From NCBI GenBank assembly GCA_019454045.1, contig SKCR01021395.1, positions 1 through 64,000 of the forward strand: a DNA stretch of 64,000 bases, in the 5' to 3' direction. The translations under genes and the position numbers were made by a program. Source of the stretch: Zanthoxylum bungeanum (taxonomy: Eukaryota; Streptophyta; Magnoliopsida; Sapindales; Rutaceae). Below are positions 45,952 to 57,183 of this stretch, one piece after another (position 1 is the stretch's first letter; each line of letters starts with the position of its first letter). Under the pieces are notes generated by a model, which was given only the letters and a program-made list of their open reading frames with translations, ran no database searches and was not told the origin of the DNA.

Positions 45952-46017
45952 CCCACTAGGAAACACGGTTTCCCGAGTACTCGACAGAGGGTTAGAGGCT
46001 CGACGAAAAATAGTGGG
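45952..46017 (+). promoter_or_regulatory. Conserved 66-nt structured leader block of family L (element C copy, sense strand)
   Basis: From the 5' end: CCCACTA; hairpin GGAAAC-ACG-GTTTCC; palindrome CGAGTACTCG (45974-45983); a GAGGGTTAGAGGCTC segment that can pair GAG with CTC; then TAGTGGG, which closes the outer stem. It lies 28 bp after the last leader repeat and before the gag relic. Confidence 0.5.
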
Positions 46018-46429
46018 AGGCAAGAATTGAATTTGCAATACTCGTTCAATTACTCGCCGTATGCGCTCATTTAAATTATTTCGTCATTAGATTAAATGTT
46101 AGTTAGACTAATATTAAATTGTTGTTTTAATAAACAGTTGGACTGTATTATATTTGATTATATATATTGGATTATATTAATCAATATATTTGAATTAATT
46201 AATTTCAGTTTACAGTTGATTTTATAATTGGATTATAGTAATCAATGTAATTGAGGTTAATTAATTTGGATTATATTTGATTATATAGTTGGACTATTAT
46301 AATCATTATAATATATAAAGTACCACTTATCGTTGATTAAATAGTTGGACTATTGTAATCAAGATAAAATTGAAAAGTTGGATATTTAAAATATAATCTG
46401 GGATTAAAATATTTTAAATGATTTAATTT

Positions 46430-49112
46430 TCAAATTGGGAATATATAATAGGTTACTTTATTTGATAAAATAACTTATTATACATTAAGCCCAAAATTAA
46501 GCAAGATAAGTAGAGCATAAAATCTTTGGAAGATTTTTGTGATGATGACTTTAATGCTTAATTTAATATACTTGTCATAAATCTAATTTTGGATTTAAGA
46601 AGTATTAAAATTGCAATTTATAATTCTTGGAGAATTAATTGGCTATTCATGTAAAGTCAAAGTTTGCAATTGGGCATGTAGCACGAGGTGCACATTCCTT
46701 TCAATATTATAAGAACCAAGGCTTGGCCTAAGGTTCCTAAAATATTGAAAAGGATAAATGACATATCCCAAAGTGACTACCATTTGGATATGGAAGACAC
46801 GAAGGAATTAAAGAAAGGGCGCGAGGCTCTAACTTTAAAATGTTTGTCTTAGTTATGTTCACAGCTAGTATTGAAATTAGATTTTAAATACTAGTGTGGT
46901 ACATAAAATATATGTATTGATATTCAGAATATGCTTTGAGCAGGATACTGACTTCAAGCTGAGATTGCTCTGGCGAATCGGAAACGGGACGATCGCTGTT
47001 TCGACCGTAGATACCTAAGTTTAGGAACTGTCCTTTGGTATGTACTTGAATTAGGAACTGTTATAATGTAACTAGTTTGACTAGAGACATTATCTCTTTA
47101 TCAGTGTTTAATCCGTTGGCGGATAAAACCTTTATATTATAGAACACTGAGTGTTTTATTATATAAAGATGATACTGAGTAAATATATTAGATATAAATA
47201 ACAGAATTTATATTTTGAATATAAATAAAAATCTCAACATATAAAAAGACAAATAAATAGCTCAAATTGATTTGATCAATAGAGACTTATTTATGGCATT
47301 GTTGTCTAGGACACAATTAAACGAGACATGTCAGTTAGACGGTGTGTCCGAACTAAAACCAAATTTTGTTGGACATGATAAGGTTTATCACGAGTCGCTC
47401 TGAGCTATCATTTCCTTCAAACAGGATATGTATTAACAGTGCAAAACTTATTTAGAATAAGGTTCCATGTAAATTTGTTTGACAGATATCATATAGGATA
47501 TGAACAGGAAAGAAACGAGGTTTCTCATTCCTGATATTTGGGTATGCCAGGCATAAAGTTTGGATGATACCAAACTAAGAACCCAAAATGGATTAGTGCC
47601 AATATAGGTTATCCTAAGGGAAACCGTAAGTATAGTACTTATAAATCCCACATGAGAACAATGTGATTGTTGCTCACCATGCGTTTTCCTGAGAGGAATA
47701 CCGATATGCAGTGGTCAGTGGGAGGATAGTGATACTCGATGAAAATCGGAGTAATACTGTTCTAGGCACTGAATCTTAATGGAACATATATAATTCATCA
47801 AGGATGAAACTATACCATTAATCTTCGAATACACAAGAACAAAGGAAGTGATACGAGGTATCGACTCCCTATTATGACAAAGTGTCATGAGTCCAAAATG
47901 GATTCCATGTTTTAACAATTTTTGGATACTAGTTGTTGTACCACAAAGCATTGTGCCTATTGGTACATAATACATCGTCTATCACCAACATGGATACATG
48001 GACTACAACGTACAAAGCTAGGCTTTTGACGGAAAGGTATCGTTATCAACATTGTGTTAATAACGGTTCAACCTTTTACCTGTTGCCATGGTAAATCCAT
48101 TTTGAAGATGCTTGTTGATAACTGTATATTTCTTTGTGAAATATGTCAGTTATAAATCAAAATCGCTTTCCTGAAAGGAAACCTTTGGAGAATGTTTACA
48201 ACATTCTGACGATTTTGTATAACCGACAAACAAGGTTTGCGGATTATTCAATCCATGTTTGGATTGAAGCAAGCATAGGGTTCTTGGAACTGACATTTTG
48301 AAATAATCATAATGGTTTATGATTTAACTCAAAACGAAATAATTCTTGTGTAAATAAGAGGGTTAGTGGGAGCGCACTGACAGTGGCTGTCCTATAAAAT
48401 AATGATAATACGTCATTTCTTGGAAATGATATTCCCATAAAAATAAATGTCGGCGAAAGCTTGGCTTTCGAAATACTCTCCGTGGAACCGTACATTGAAA
48501 AATGTACAAGACCTGGTGTATCATACGCTTTGAGCATATGGATTCACAAACAGGACAATCCGAGTGATAGTCACTGGATTGATGTTAGGAACATCCGTTA
48601 GTATCTTAGAGAACTAAGGATGCTGTCTTAGTCTATGGAGTAGGAGAACTTGAAGTGACTGGGATCACTGTAGCAAGTTTCCTATAACCGATAAAGACGA
48701 CTAAAAGTCGCAAACGGTACTATACAGTTTGAATAACGGTGCAGTGAGCTGGAAATATTCCGAGCAAGATAACTGTTGCCGATTAAACAACAAATGCGGA
48801 TTATTGCTGCAGCTGAGGCAGCAATAGAAGCCATTTGGATCGATAAGAAATCTAATTAGATTAGATATAGTTCTGTTAGCAGCTGAGCTAGGCGTCAGCA
48901 CAGGCTAAAGAATTAAAGGTCTCATCGACGATCCAGATATACACTTCTATATCATCTGATTCGTTCGGATCATACATCGTGGCGATGTGATGATCGTGTA
49001 AATCGCGTCAGACGATAATTAAGCAAATCCGCTGACGAAAACCTTTCCTCAGCAATTTGAGCGAATTGTACATAGTTCGGGTGTTAGACACTCGAGTGAC
49101 TGGCTATGTGCC
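46430..49112 (+). pseudogene. Relic of copia gag-pol in element C
   Basis: Plus-strand order. A gag relic at about 46480-46570 is DNA-homologous to the D gag frame (GATCTTTGGAAGA-type core). A protease-neighbour relic (IGNGT-like) lies at about 46970-47000. A GAG-pre-integrase relic (LWHCCLGH-like) is at about 47290-47315, followed at 47322 by a deletion of several hundred bp of integrase core that is present in A and B. The copia integrase end (IGYPKGNRKYS-like) is near 47605-47640. The RT relic (SMFGLKQA then a stop, GSWN) is near 48252-48290. The RNase H relic (NNGAVSWK, then an AAAEAAIEAIW-like segment) is near 48730-48840. A PLTK/SDWL-like end is near 49030-49110. Nothing here is functional. 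Confidence 0.75.
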
Positions 49113-49122
49113 AAGTGGGAGA
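49113..49122 (+). other. Polypurine tract of element C
   Basis: AAGTGGGAGA, directly before the 3' LTR start TGTTGG at 49123. Confidence 0.85.
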
Positions 49123-50894
49123 TGTTGGATAATATGACCCATCGTCACTATTTGCACTGATCATTGTGTTGTTGTAGCAAATTAACTATGTGACAAGGAA
49201 ATTGCACTCTCATCATTTGTGATTAGATCACCATAGATATATAATGAAGAGAGGTCCCTATGATTAGTACCTGGACTGAGAATGATATGAGACAGTATCA
49301 GTCCCCGAAGGTTTAATCATTAAATATCCCTAGCCGTAGTATTATCGAGACTGGACATCGATAATGCGGAATAGGCTAGTATTGCACTTGTGCGCGTTTG
49401 TGAGGGCACAACGGCATAGTTCTCATATATATAAGTATTGGATACTTATGCAAGTGCGATAGGAGGTCGTGTTTCACCGATGGTACGGGAAACAGCTTCG
49501 CTCTGGATAGACCCCTCGGAATCCCATTGGTATTATGACTATGTGTCTATGGGAGGCCGAAATCGAGGTAGGTGTGTATAGTCTTAACCTGAGACTTGCA
49601 TCGCTAATACTTACGATAATCGATAAACTTTGGTCTTGGTGGTAGGGACTTTAACCGGTTCTGTGTACACCATTTCTGGGTTTATCAGAGAGTCGTAGTG
49701 TATTGGGTGTGATGTCAAGATGGAAGTGTCACTTCAGTCATTTGGAGATGTGTCACGCAGGATACGGTACTAGTGCTCTTGAGTGTTGCGCAACCAATCG
49801 GGATATTGTGACCAGGTCATGTATATCCGATTATAGAGACTATGTTACCAGACATCCGACATGTGTTTCGGACGGGGCAGACACTTATCCAGCCCCAGCC
49901 CTAGCACGTGATTATCCGATACTGGGCCGATATACACAATACTACGGTATACTACGCTTGATACAGATCTATATATTCCTGTAAGAATATTTCTGGAGAA
50001 TTGGGTAGGCATGGCGCTTTGCTAGAAGCCAACCTTGTCTTGTAAATCGATATAAACGTAGTACGAGGTACTTACGTGTTCGGACAGTCCGACGATCGTA
50101 TTTACTGCCAACATATCCGGAGATCTCATGGGTCGCTTCCTGAAGATTCACCGATGATGTATTACTCGCACTTGATTAATCTGGGATTAATTAGAAGAGA
50201 GAGATAGAATTAATCTGGGATTAATTAGAAGAGAGAGAAAATAATCTGGGATTAATTACGGAGATATTTTATCTGGGATAAAATATTAATTAAAGAGAGA
50301 GAACGATTATTTGGAATTAATCGATAAAATAATATATTTGATATATTATTAGAAATTGGATTTTGACGCGGAATTAAATTAATATATATATATTTTTTAT
50401 TTAATTTACTTGGTAAATGTATAAAGATATATATTAAATCATTCTCTCTCTTACATGCAAGGCATATACGGTTTCTCATCTCCCTCCCTTTTCTTCTTCA
50501 TCTTCTTCACGCATGGTGCGTTTTTCTTCTCTTATTTTTTTCTGGTTCACCGAATTTTTGAGAAGCAAAATGGAAGATGAACAAGTGCTAGCACACCTTG
50601 AGTAATACATAGGTGATAGGGAAGTGTCTTCATGAGCTTGGAAAGCTTGAAGCTTGGAGCTTCAATGGAGTCTTGCATGGCCGAAAATGGTGGAGTCCAA
50701 ACCAGTCCAAACCGCACAGCCCACTGTCAAGGAAAGCCATTGCCGAGCTTGGAGGGAGCTTAAAATCGCACCTTGTTCTTCATTCATCAAACCGAAATTC
50801 AATGTGAGTATATTCCGCACCTCCTTTGATGTGTTCATATACGGTTTTTATGCATGATTTGTTGATCTTGGGACTTTGATTTAAAACTCCAACA
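49123..50894 (+). repeat. 3' LTR of element C
   Basis: It matches 41749-43531 almost throughout. Differences include a two-base loss in GACCCATCGTC and several single-base losses or gains in short runs. Confidence 0.93.
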
Positions 50895-50899
50895 ATCTC

Positions 50900-52354
50900 T
50901 CCCTTTCTCACTCAAGCTAGCACTTGTACTACTCTCTACCCGTTACACTACACTTCTAAAGAAACCTCATATACATAGAGGGGAATAGGTGAGAAGAGAA
51001 TACAAAGAGAAAGAAGGTGATAAGGCTGGACAGGCAGGTCCAATTTAATAAATCGAATTTATTACAACAATTTCTAAAATTGCCCACCCATCTAATATCC
51101 ATCCGATATGCATTATTCATTCAACACAACCACGTATTCACACACATAAGCATGCTATCAATCAATCTAATCAAATTAATTAATCTGATAATTAAGTGAT
51201 CATCCAATGTTCAAACAACGATTTGATTTTGTTCGAGTCAAACTCGTTTTTGCAAATAAGTACTTAAAGTACAAATTCATGAATTAAATTAAACTACTCA
51301 TTAAATCTAATTTAACATGTATTTATACTAATTCATTATTCAATTCAAATTGAATATTGCACTTTATATTAATAAACCTTTTACGATTTAAATTCCAAAT
51401 TCAATCGCGTCGGGACTCAAAGTCCGATTAACGTCCAACGTCAATTTAATTTAAGTCTAATGGGCTTCAATTAATTTCTTTAGGCATGGGCTTCGGCAAC
51501 CAAAGCCCAATAGTGGAATCACCCAAAATGCCTTAGAAATCAATTTCGGCCATTAGGCCCAATTAAACATTAAAGGTTCATTAGTCGCATTTGGGCTTTA
51601 TGGTTAGGTTTTGGGCCCATTTGATCCAATCCATTTGGCCTAAACCAAACTTGATAAATCAAGCCCAATAGGCCCAATTACAACAATTCAAGCCCAAATC
51701 CAATTTAAGCCTAAATAATTAAATTACACTAATCCAATTACGCAATTTAATTACCTAAAGTGCATTACGATGATTAATAACCTAAATTGATATTTCCGAA
51801 GCACCAAATTAGTCCAATTAATCATGCTTAATTCATTATTACATGTCAAACACACATAATGAAAATCAAACCCATAAACATGCTTCAATGTTCTCGGCCA
51901 AGGAGGGATTTTGTGTCCGATTCGGTTTCGATCCAATCGAACCTACAATCGACATTAAATCACCATCCGATTTGATTTCATGCACATCCAATGTCACAAA
52001 ACCAAAAACACCAAGACATTAGGGGCATAGGCAATTCGGCCAACATATAGAATTTAGGGTTTTTGTTCAATTTAAAATTAAATCCAATTCAATCTTAAAT
52101 TAACATCATCCTACTCCATTACAACTCATCCAATGAATTAATAATGAAAAATTCCAAGAATTCCAATATCATACATATTCGGCCAACACCATCAAATTGG
52201 GGAAAATTATTCCAAATCAATTTCGTCAAATTAGTCCAACCAATATGAATTTAAACATGTTATAAGCATACTAAAACAAGCAATTTATTCAAATCATGCT
52301 CAAATCACATTTACCCCAAATTTAAACCCTATAAATTTCATGCTTGCAACATTA
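50900..52354 (-). mobile_element. 5' leader of element B, right of the C insertion, non-coding
   Basis: Continues the B leader from 41743 after one TSD copy. Collinear with 1160-2212 (D) and 28490-29790 (A). No coding signal. Confidence 0.75.
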
Positions 52355-52367
52355 GCTCTTGATGCCA
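52355..52367 (-). other. Degenerate primer-binding site of element B
   Basis: The reverse complement TGGCATCAAGAGC resembles TGGTATCAGAGC with one substitution and one inserted base. It lies one base from the LTR at 52369. Confidence 0.65.
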
Positions 52368-52368
52368 T

Positions 52369-54394
52369 TGTTGGTTTTATTCTAGGTCCCAAGATCAATC
52401 AAGACATGAAATAATGAGTGAATACATCAACGGAGGTAGCGGAATACTCACATTGATCGGTTATGTCGATTTGAAGACGAATCAAGGCAAAAAACGTACT
52501 GCCTTGCTCACGCCACTGCAACCAGTCCATGCTCACTGTCTTGGCAGTTTCGGGTCTCAAAACGAGCTCCAAAACTCCGTCGGATGAGTCCCGTCTCATG
52601 GTCGAACCTCCCTACCACCTTCGCAAGACTTGTAAGTGTGCTAGCACTTGAATTTTCACCATGAAAATCCACTCTTGCTTCCCTTATTCACGCCCAAACT
52701 GGTTCAAACCATTGAGCAAATCCTTCTGTTTTGCGTGAGAGAAGAGAGCATTTTGAGAGAGATAAATTGTTTGTGTAATAATTTTTGTTACCAAAAAATT
52801 AATTTATATTTATGCCATAATATTTTATTAAATTAATAATAAACCTATGACACAAATCATGCAATGGCTTAGAGTGTCAAACACTCAATTTCCATGCCAA
52901 ACCATAGAGTGCATTGTACACTATCTACATGCAATGCATTAGAATTAAATAATGCATAATATGACATGTGTCATGTGGGCCCCACACGTTCCAAATGAAA
53001 GTGGGCCCACATGCACTCACGCGTTCGGGTTCGATATTTCCGAAATACCGAGCTTACATCGCGACGTTAATTAAATCGAATAATTACGGCTAGCGAAATT
53101 ATTATTTACGTCGCTAACGAATTAATTCTAAATTAACTCGTTTGCCCGAATTAAAATCTAATTTTAATTCCGCGTCGAAATCTAATTTCATTTAATATAT
53201 CGAATATATTAATTCATCGATTAATTCCAAATTAATCGTTCTCTCTCTTTAGACGACATTTTATCCCGGATAAAATATCTCCGTTATTAATCCTAGATTA
53301 ATTTTCTCTCTCTTCTGTATAATCCCAGATTATTCAAGAGTGCAAGTTGTGCGTCATCGGTGGATTATCGGGAAGCGACCCATGAGATCTCCGGATAAGT
53401 TGGCAGTAAATACGGTCGTCGGAGTATCCGAATCACGTACGTACCAAGTACTACGTTCTACCGATTTACGAGACAAGGTCGACTCCTAGCAAAGCACCAA
53501 GTCTACCCAATTTTCCGGACATATCCTATTAAGAATATTTAGATCTGTAACAAGCGTAGTATACAATTGTATTGTGCATATTGGCCCAGTATCGGATAAT
53601 CACGTGCTAGGGCTGGGGCTGGATAAGTGTCTGCCCCGTCCGAAACACATATCGGATGTCTGGTAACTAGTCTTTATAATCTGATATTCATGACCTGGTC
53701 ATAATATCACGATTGGATGCGCATCATTTAAGAGCACTAATACCGTATCCTGCGTGACATCATCTCCATTATGACTGGAGTGACACTTCCGTCTTGACAT
53801 CACATCCAATACACTACGATTCTCTGATAAACCCAGAAGAGGTGAACACAGAACCAGTTAAGATCCCCCACCACCAAAACCAAAGTTTACCGATTGTCGT
53901 AAGTATTAGCGATGCAAGTCTCAGGTTAAGACTATACACACCTACCTTGATTTCGGCCTCCCATAGACACCTAGTCATAATACCAATGGGATTCCGAAGG
54001 GTCTATCCAGAGCGAAGCTGTTTCCCGTACCATCGGTGGTGAAACACGACCTCCTATCGCACTTGCACAAGTATCCAATACTTATATATATGAGAACTAT
54101 GCCGTTGTGCCCTCGCAACGCGCACAAGTGCAATACTAGCCTATTCTGCATTATCGATGTCCAGTCTCGATAATACTACGGCTAGGGATATTTAATGATT
54201 AATCCTTCGTGGACTGATACTGTCTCATATCATCTCAATCCAGGAACTAATCATAGGGACCTCTCTTCATTTATATATCTATGGTGATCTAATCACAAAT
54301 GACGAGAGTGCAATTTCCTTGTTACATAGTTAATTTGCTACAGCAACACAATGATCTGTGCAAATAGTGACGCTATGGGTCATATTATCCAACA
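52369..54394 (-). repeat. 5' LTR of element B
   Basis: It starts TGTTGGTTTTATTC and ends ATTATCCAACA. At 2026 bp it retains the 674 bp lost from the partner LTR. The GTTCC TSD follows at once. Confidence 0.92.
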
Positions 54395-54644
54395 GTTCCG
54401 GCACCATAGATCCCAAGATGTATGACCGGACTTTCCGATCACCATCCTTCCATTTGATGAACGTCTCACGTTCTTCATCTAAAGCATCATCTGAAACCCT
54501 TGCGGGCATTGGACGATCAAGAACATATTCAAGTTGCTCCGCTTGGCAAAGAATTCGGAGATTCATGAGCCAAACATTATAGTTAACAGCACCCTGGAGC
54601 CTATGCGTATCAAGTATACGCGAAAGCGGGTTCGACACAGACAT
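54395..54644 (-). pseudogene. gag: Copia gag, N-terminal part
   Basis: Minus-strand frame from the ATG at 54644. It contains MSVSNPLSRILDTHRLQG, NYNVWLMNLRILCQAEQLEY and VLDRPMP, the typical start of copia gag (L.G.NY..W...LRI.L......YVLD.P), and ends at ILGSMVPEL where element B inserted (TSD GTTCC). The frame shown beyond this point is from the B LTR. The remaining gag is at 35451-36036. Confidence 0.92.
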
Positions 54645-55385
54645 TCTGTCTACACAAGGATAAAATAAAGCAGAAATTAATATTTAAATATCATGATAAA
54701 AACACTAAATAGAATATGGATTTACTTTTTCTATAAAGTGCCCTCACATTGTTTTACATATTCTTTATAATCTCTACAAACAAGAATACGAAAATTTAAC
54801 TCTTAAATTTCACAAAGCAAAGTAGATCCTTCTTGATATTTACGCAAATCTCACGCTTTAGCAATATTGACCTTTGTAAATTCTAGAAGGTAGACAACTA
54901 TTGTCAATTGCATCTCATACAACTCTTATATTCGGTCCTAAATCAAATCTCATCCTCACGCTTTAGCAATATTGGATAGTTCAATTTTTTAGATCAACTT
55001 GTCTATTGCCGAAAGTAAGATACAATATTAACCTCACGCTTTAGCAATATTGGATAATACTTTCTCTAAATTCGACTCATCTCATGCTTAACCGGAATAA
55101 TACAAAACATTATAATCAAACCCTCACGCTTTAGCAACATTGGGAATAATCACAATGGTTTTACTAACACCGTATAGACAAGCCGGACCATGTCATATTT
55201 TCAACTAAAATAATGACACTTAATAATCTAGCGTAGAGATTTTCCCAAATCAAATGCACACAAATATAAAATGTATGCATGTCCAAAAATGCCTAAAACA
55301 TGTAATTCATAATTAAATGTATGCATGGGCATTTTATAACATTGAGGAAAATTGTAAGGAACATGAACAATTAGAAGCACGTATC
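54645..55385 (-). promoter_or_regulatory. Leader of the copia element with four spaced repeats
   Basis: A 0.74-kb untranslated leader between PBS and gag. The sense repeat CAATATTGCTAAAGCGTGAG occurs at 54850-54869, 54954-54975, 55032-55053 and 55122-55143, at spacings of about 104, 78 and 90 bp. Three copies contain the palindrome CAATATTG; the last has CAATGTTG. The regular spacing and palindromic core suggest an RNA function such as dimerisation or packaging (inference). Confidence 0.7.
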
Positions 55386-55397
55386 GCTCTGATACCA
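55386..55397 (-). other. Primer-binding site of the copia element
   Basis: The reverse complement TGGTATCAGAGC exactly matches the initiator-Met tRNA complement. It is two bases from the LTR that starts at 55400. Confidence 0.95.
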
Positions 55398-57183
55398 CTT
55401 GTTGAGTGAGGAACGGACAAACCCGAGTGCAGCGGAAACCCGCCCGAGATCAAATCGCGAGCGAATAAAATATATATTTTTTATAATTTTCGGTAGTCCT
55501 TAAAATTAAAGTGGGTTTAAAATTTTTAATTACAAACTTAAAATTTCCAATGCATTAAAACATTTTCATGTATTAAAAATTACCATAAGTCCATTTAAAA
55601 ATTCAACACACTTTAATCAATTTATCAACTATTGACAAATTAAAACTAAGCATCCTAATTATTTCCAACACTTGAAAATAATCCAAACATACTAAAATTA
55701 ATTTTCAACATTTGAAAAAATTAATTCAAGCATACAATATAATTTTCCAACTCTTGAAAAAAATAATCCAAGCATTCAAAATAACATATCAACTATATAC
55801 TAATTTTCAACACTTAAATGCTTCTAATTCCTCACTAACATGCTTCATATTAATCCAACAAATCCACAACAATTTTTCTCAACAATAATCATCAAGAGAT
55901 TGAACAATAAATTTACAAATTAAATTTACCACAAGCTTTGCCAATATATTGAAACTTTTGCCTCCAACCTTTTCCAATTTCTCCAAGCTTTGAGTCCTTT
56001 CAAATCTCTTCTTCCTCCACCAAATTAAGCAACTCAATGAACAAATCTTGGTGATCAAAAGGTGGTTTGATCACTCAAGAGTAGCAACCAACTTTTCCCC
56101 AAATTTTAACTCTTAAAACCCTAGGAAAAGGAAAATCTCAAGAACATAAATTAACCCTTAACACTTAGGGATTAATTCCATAGACTTGATTATATGTAGG
56201 GTAATATTTGGTGAGATTATTTCCTTGGATTTTGATCAACAAAAAAGGAAGAAACCCGTGAAGCTCTCGGCAGTAGCAGAGAGAGTTGTTTTCTTTCTTT
56301 TGTTTTTCAAAATGGCAGTGGCTTGTAAAGTCAAAAAGGTGAAGGTCTTTTGCTTTTGCTTTTATTTTGTTTTTATAAAACAAAATAATGAAAAACAAAA
56401 CTAAAACAATTAATTAACCATGGTGTATAAGTTAACTATGGTATAAGAGCATCTTTTTCCTACACCACTTGTTTCAAAACAACTAAACCAAGATTAAATA
56501 AAATCTCACCAACTTAGTTAACTAAGTTACCTTTTTATTAATCATTTAGTTACTTTAACTAAACAATCCAATTTACTTTAATTAATCAATTATATAAGCT
56601 AAGTAATTAATATTGTATATTAATATAACAATTAAATTAATTCACAAAATAATTACTAATTTTATGTAAATCAAATTTACATTTATTATACAATAAAAAA
56701 TTATATCAACTATTGATATAAAATTAATTAATTCAATTCATCTCATGAATTATCAGATTAAACAATTTAATCCTAAAAACCCAAAAAATACTTTGTCAAC
56801 ATTTGACGAAAGGTCGCCCTAGTGCTCAACGAGTAAACTCAATATAATGGAACTCTCTAGGCTCACGTTCGGTTGTTATTTATATATATACATATATATA
56901 TCTCATATACTTATATACATATTTCATGAAGGCCTGTCCACCTACAAATCATGACTAAACAACACGACACGTCGAACCATACAAGTCGAGGTTAAAACGC
57001 TAATGTATAATCCCTTCGTCATTTCTGTTTCCAATTGAGTAAGGTTATAGTTATACTGTCAAAACCTTATCTACTCAATATATGAAATTTTTTATCCTTA
57101 TATTCCATTAATAAATAATATAGCAAAACTCTTTTTGAATATTATTTATAATGTCAAAGAAACAATTTCTTCAACGAACTTTC

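Larger units (their letters stand above)
41749..50894 (+). mobile_element. Element C: full-length family L retrotransposon, innermost and youngest
   Basis: TSD ATCTC is at 41744-41748 and 50895-50899. The LTRs are 41749-43531 and 49123-50894, nearly identical by eye, with most differences being single-base indels. PBS is at 43533-43545 and PPT at 49113-49122. It is inserted in the leader of element B, in opposite orientation. The 5.6-kb internal region codes for nothing intact, yet all cis signals for retrotransposition are present. Confidence 0.95.
36037..54394 (-). mobile_element. Element B: family L retrotransposon inserted in the copia gag
   Basis: TSD GTTCC is at 36032-36036 and 54395-54399. 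The LTRs are 36037-37388 (3', with a 674-bp deletion) and 52369-54394 (5', 2026 bp). PPT is at 37389-37399, and a degenerate PBS at 52355-52367. The internal region is 37389-41748 plus 50900-52368, interrupted by element C. It holds the most complete set of family L pol relics, including the integrase core missing from C. Confidence 0.93.

Noticed and set aside
27789..46017. Long inverted similarity between 22124-29801 or 37389-41748 and 43532-49122, which could look like a giant palindrome
   Set aside because: It is explained by element C lying in opposite orientation to A and B of the same family. TSDs and LTRs account for the boundaries.
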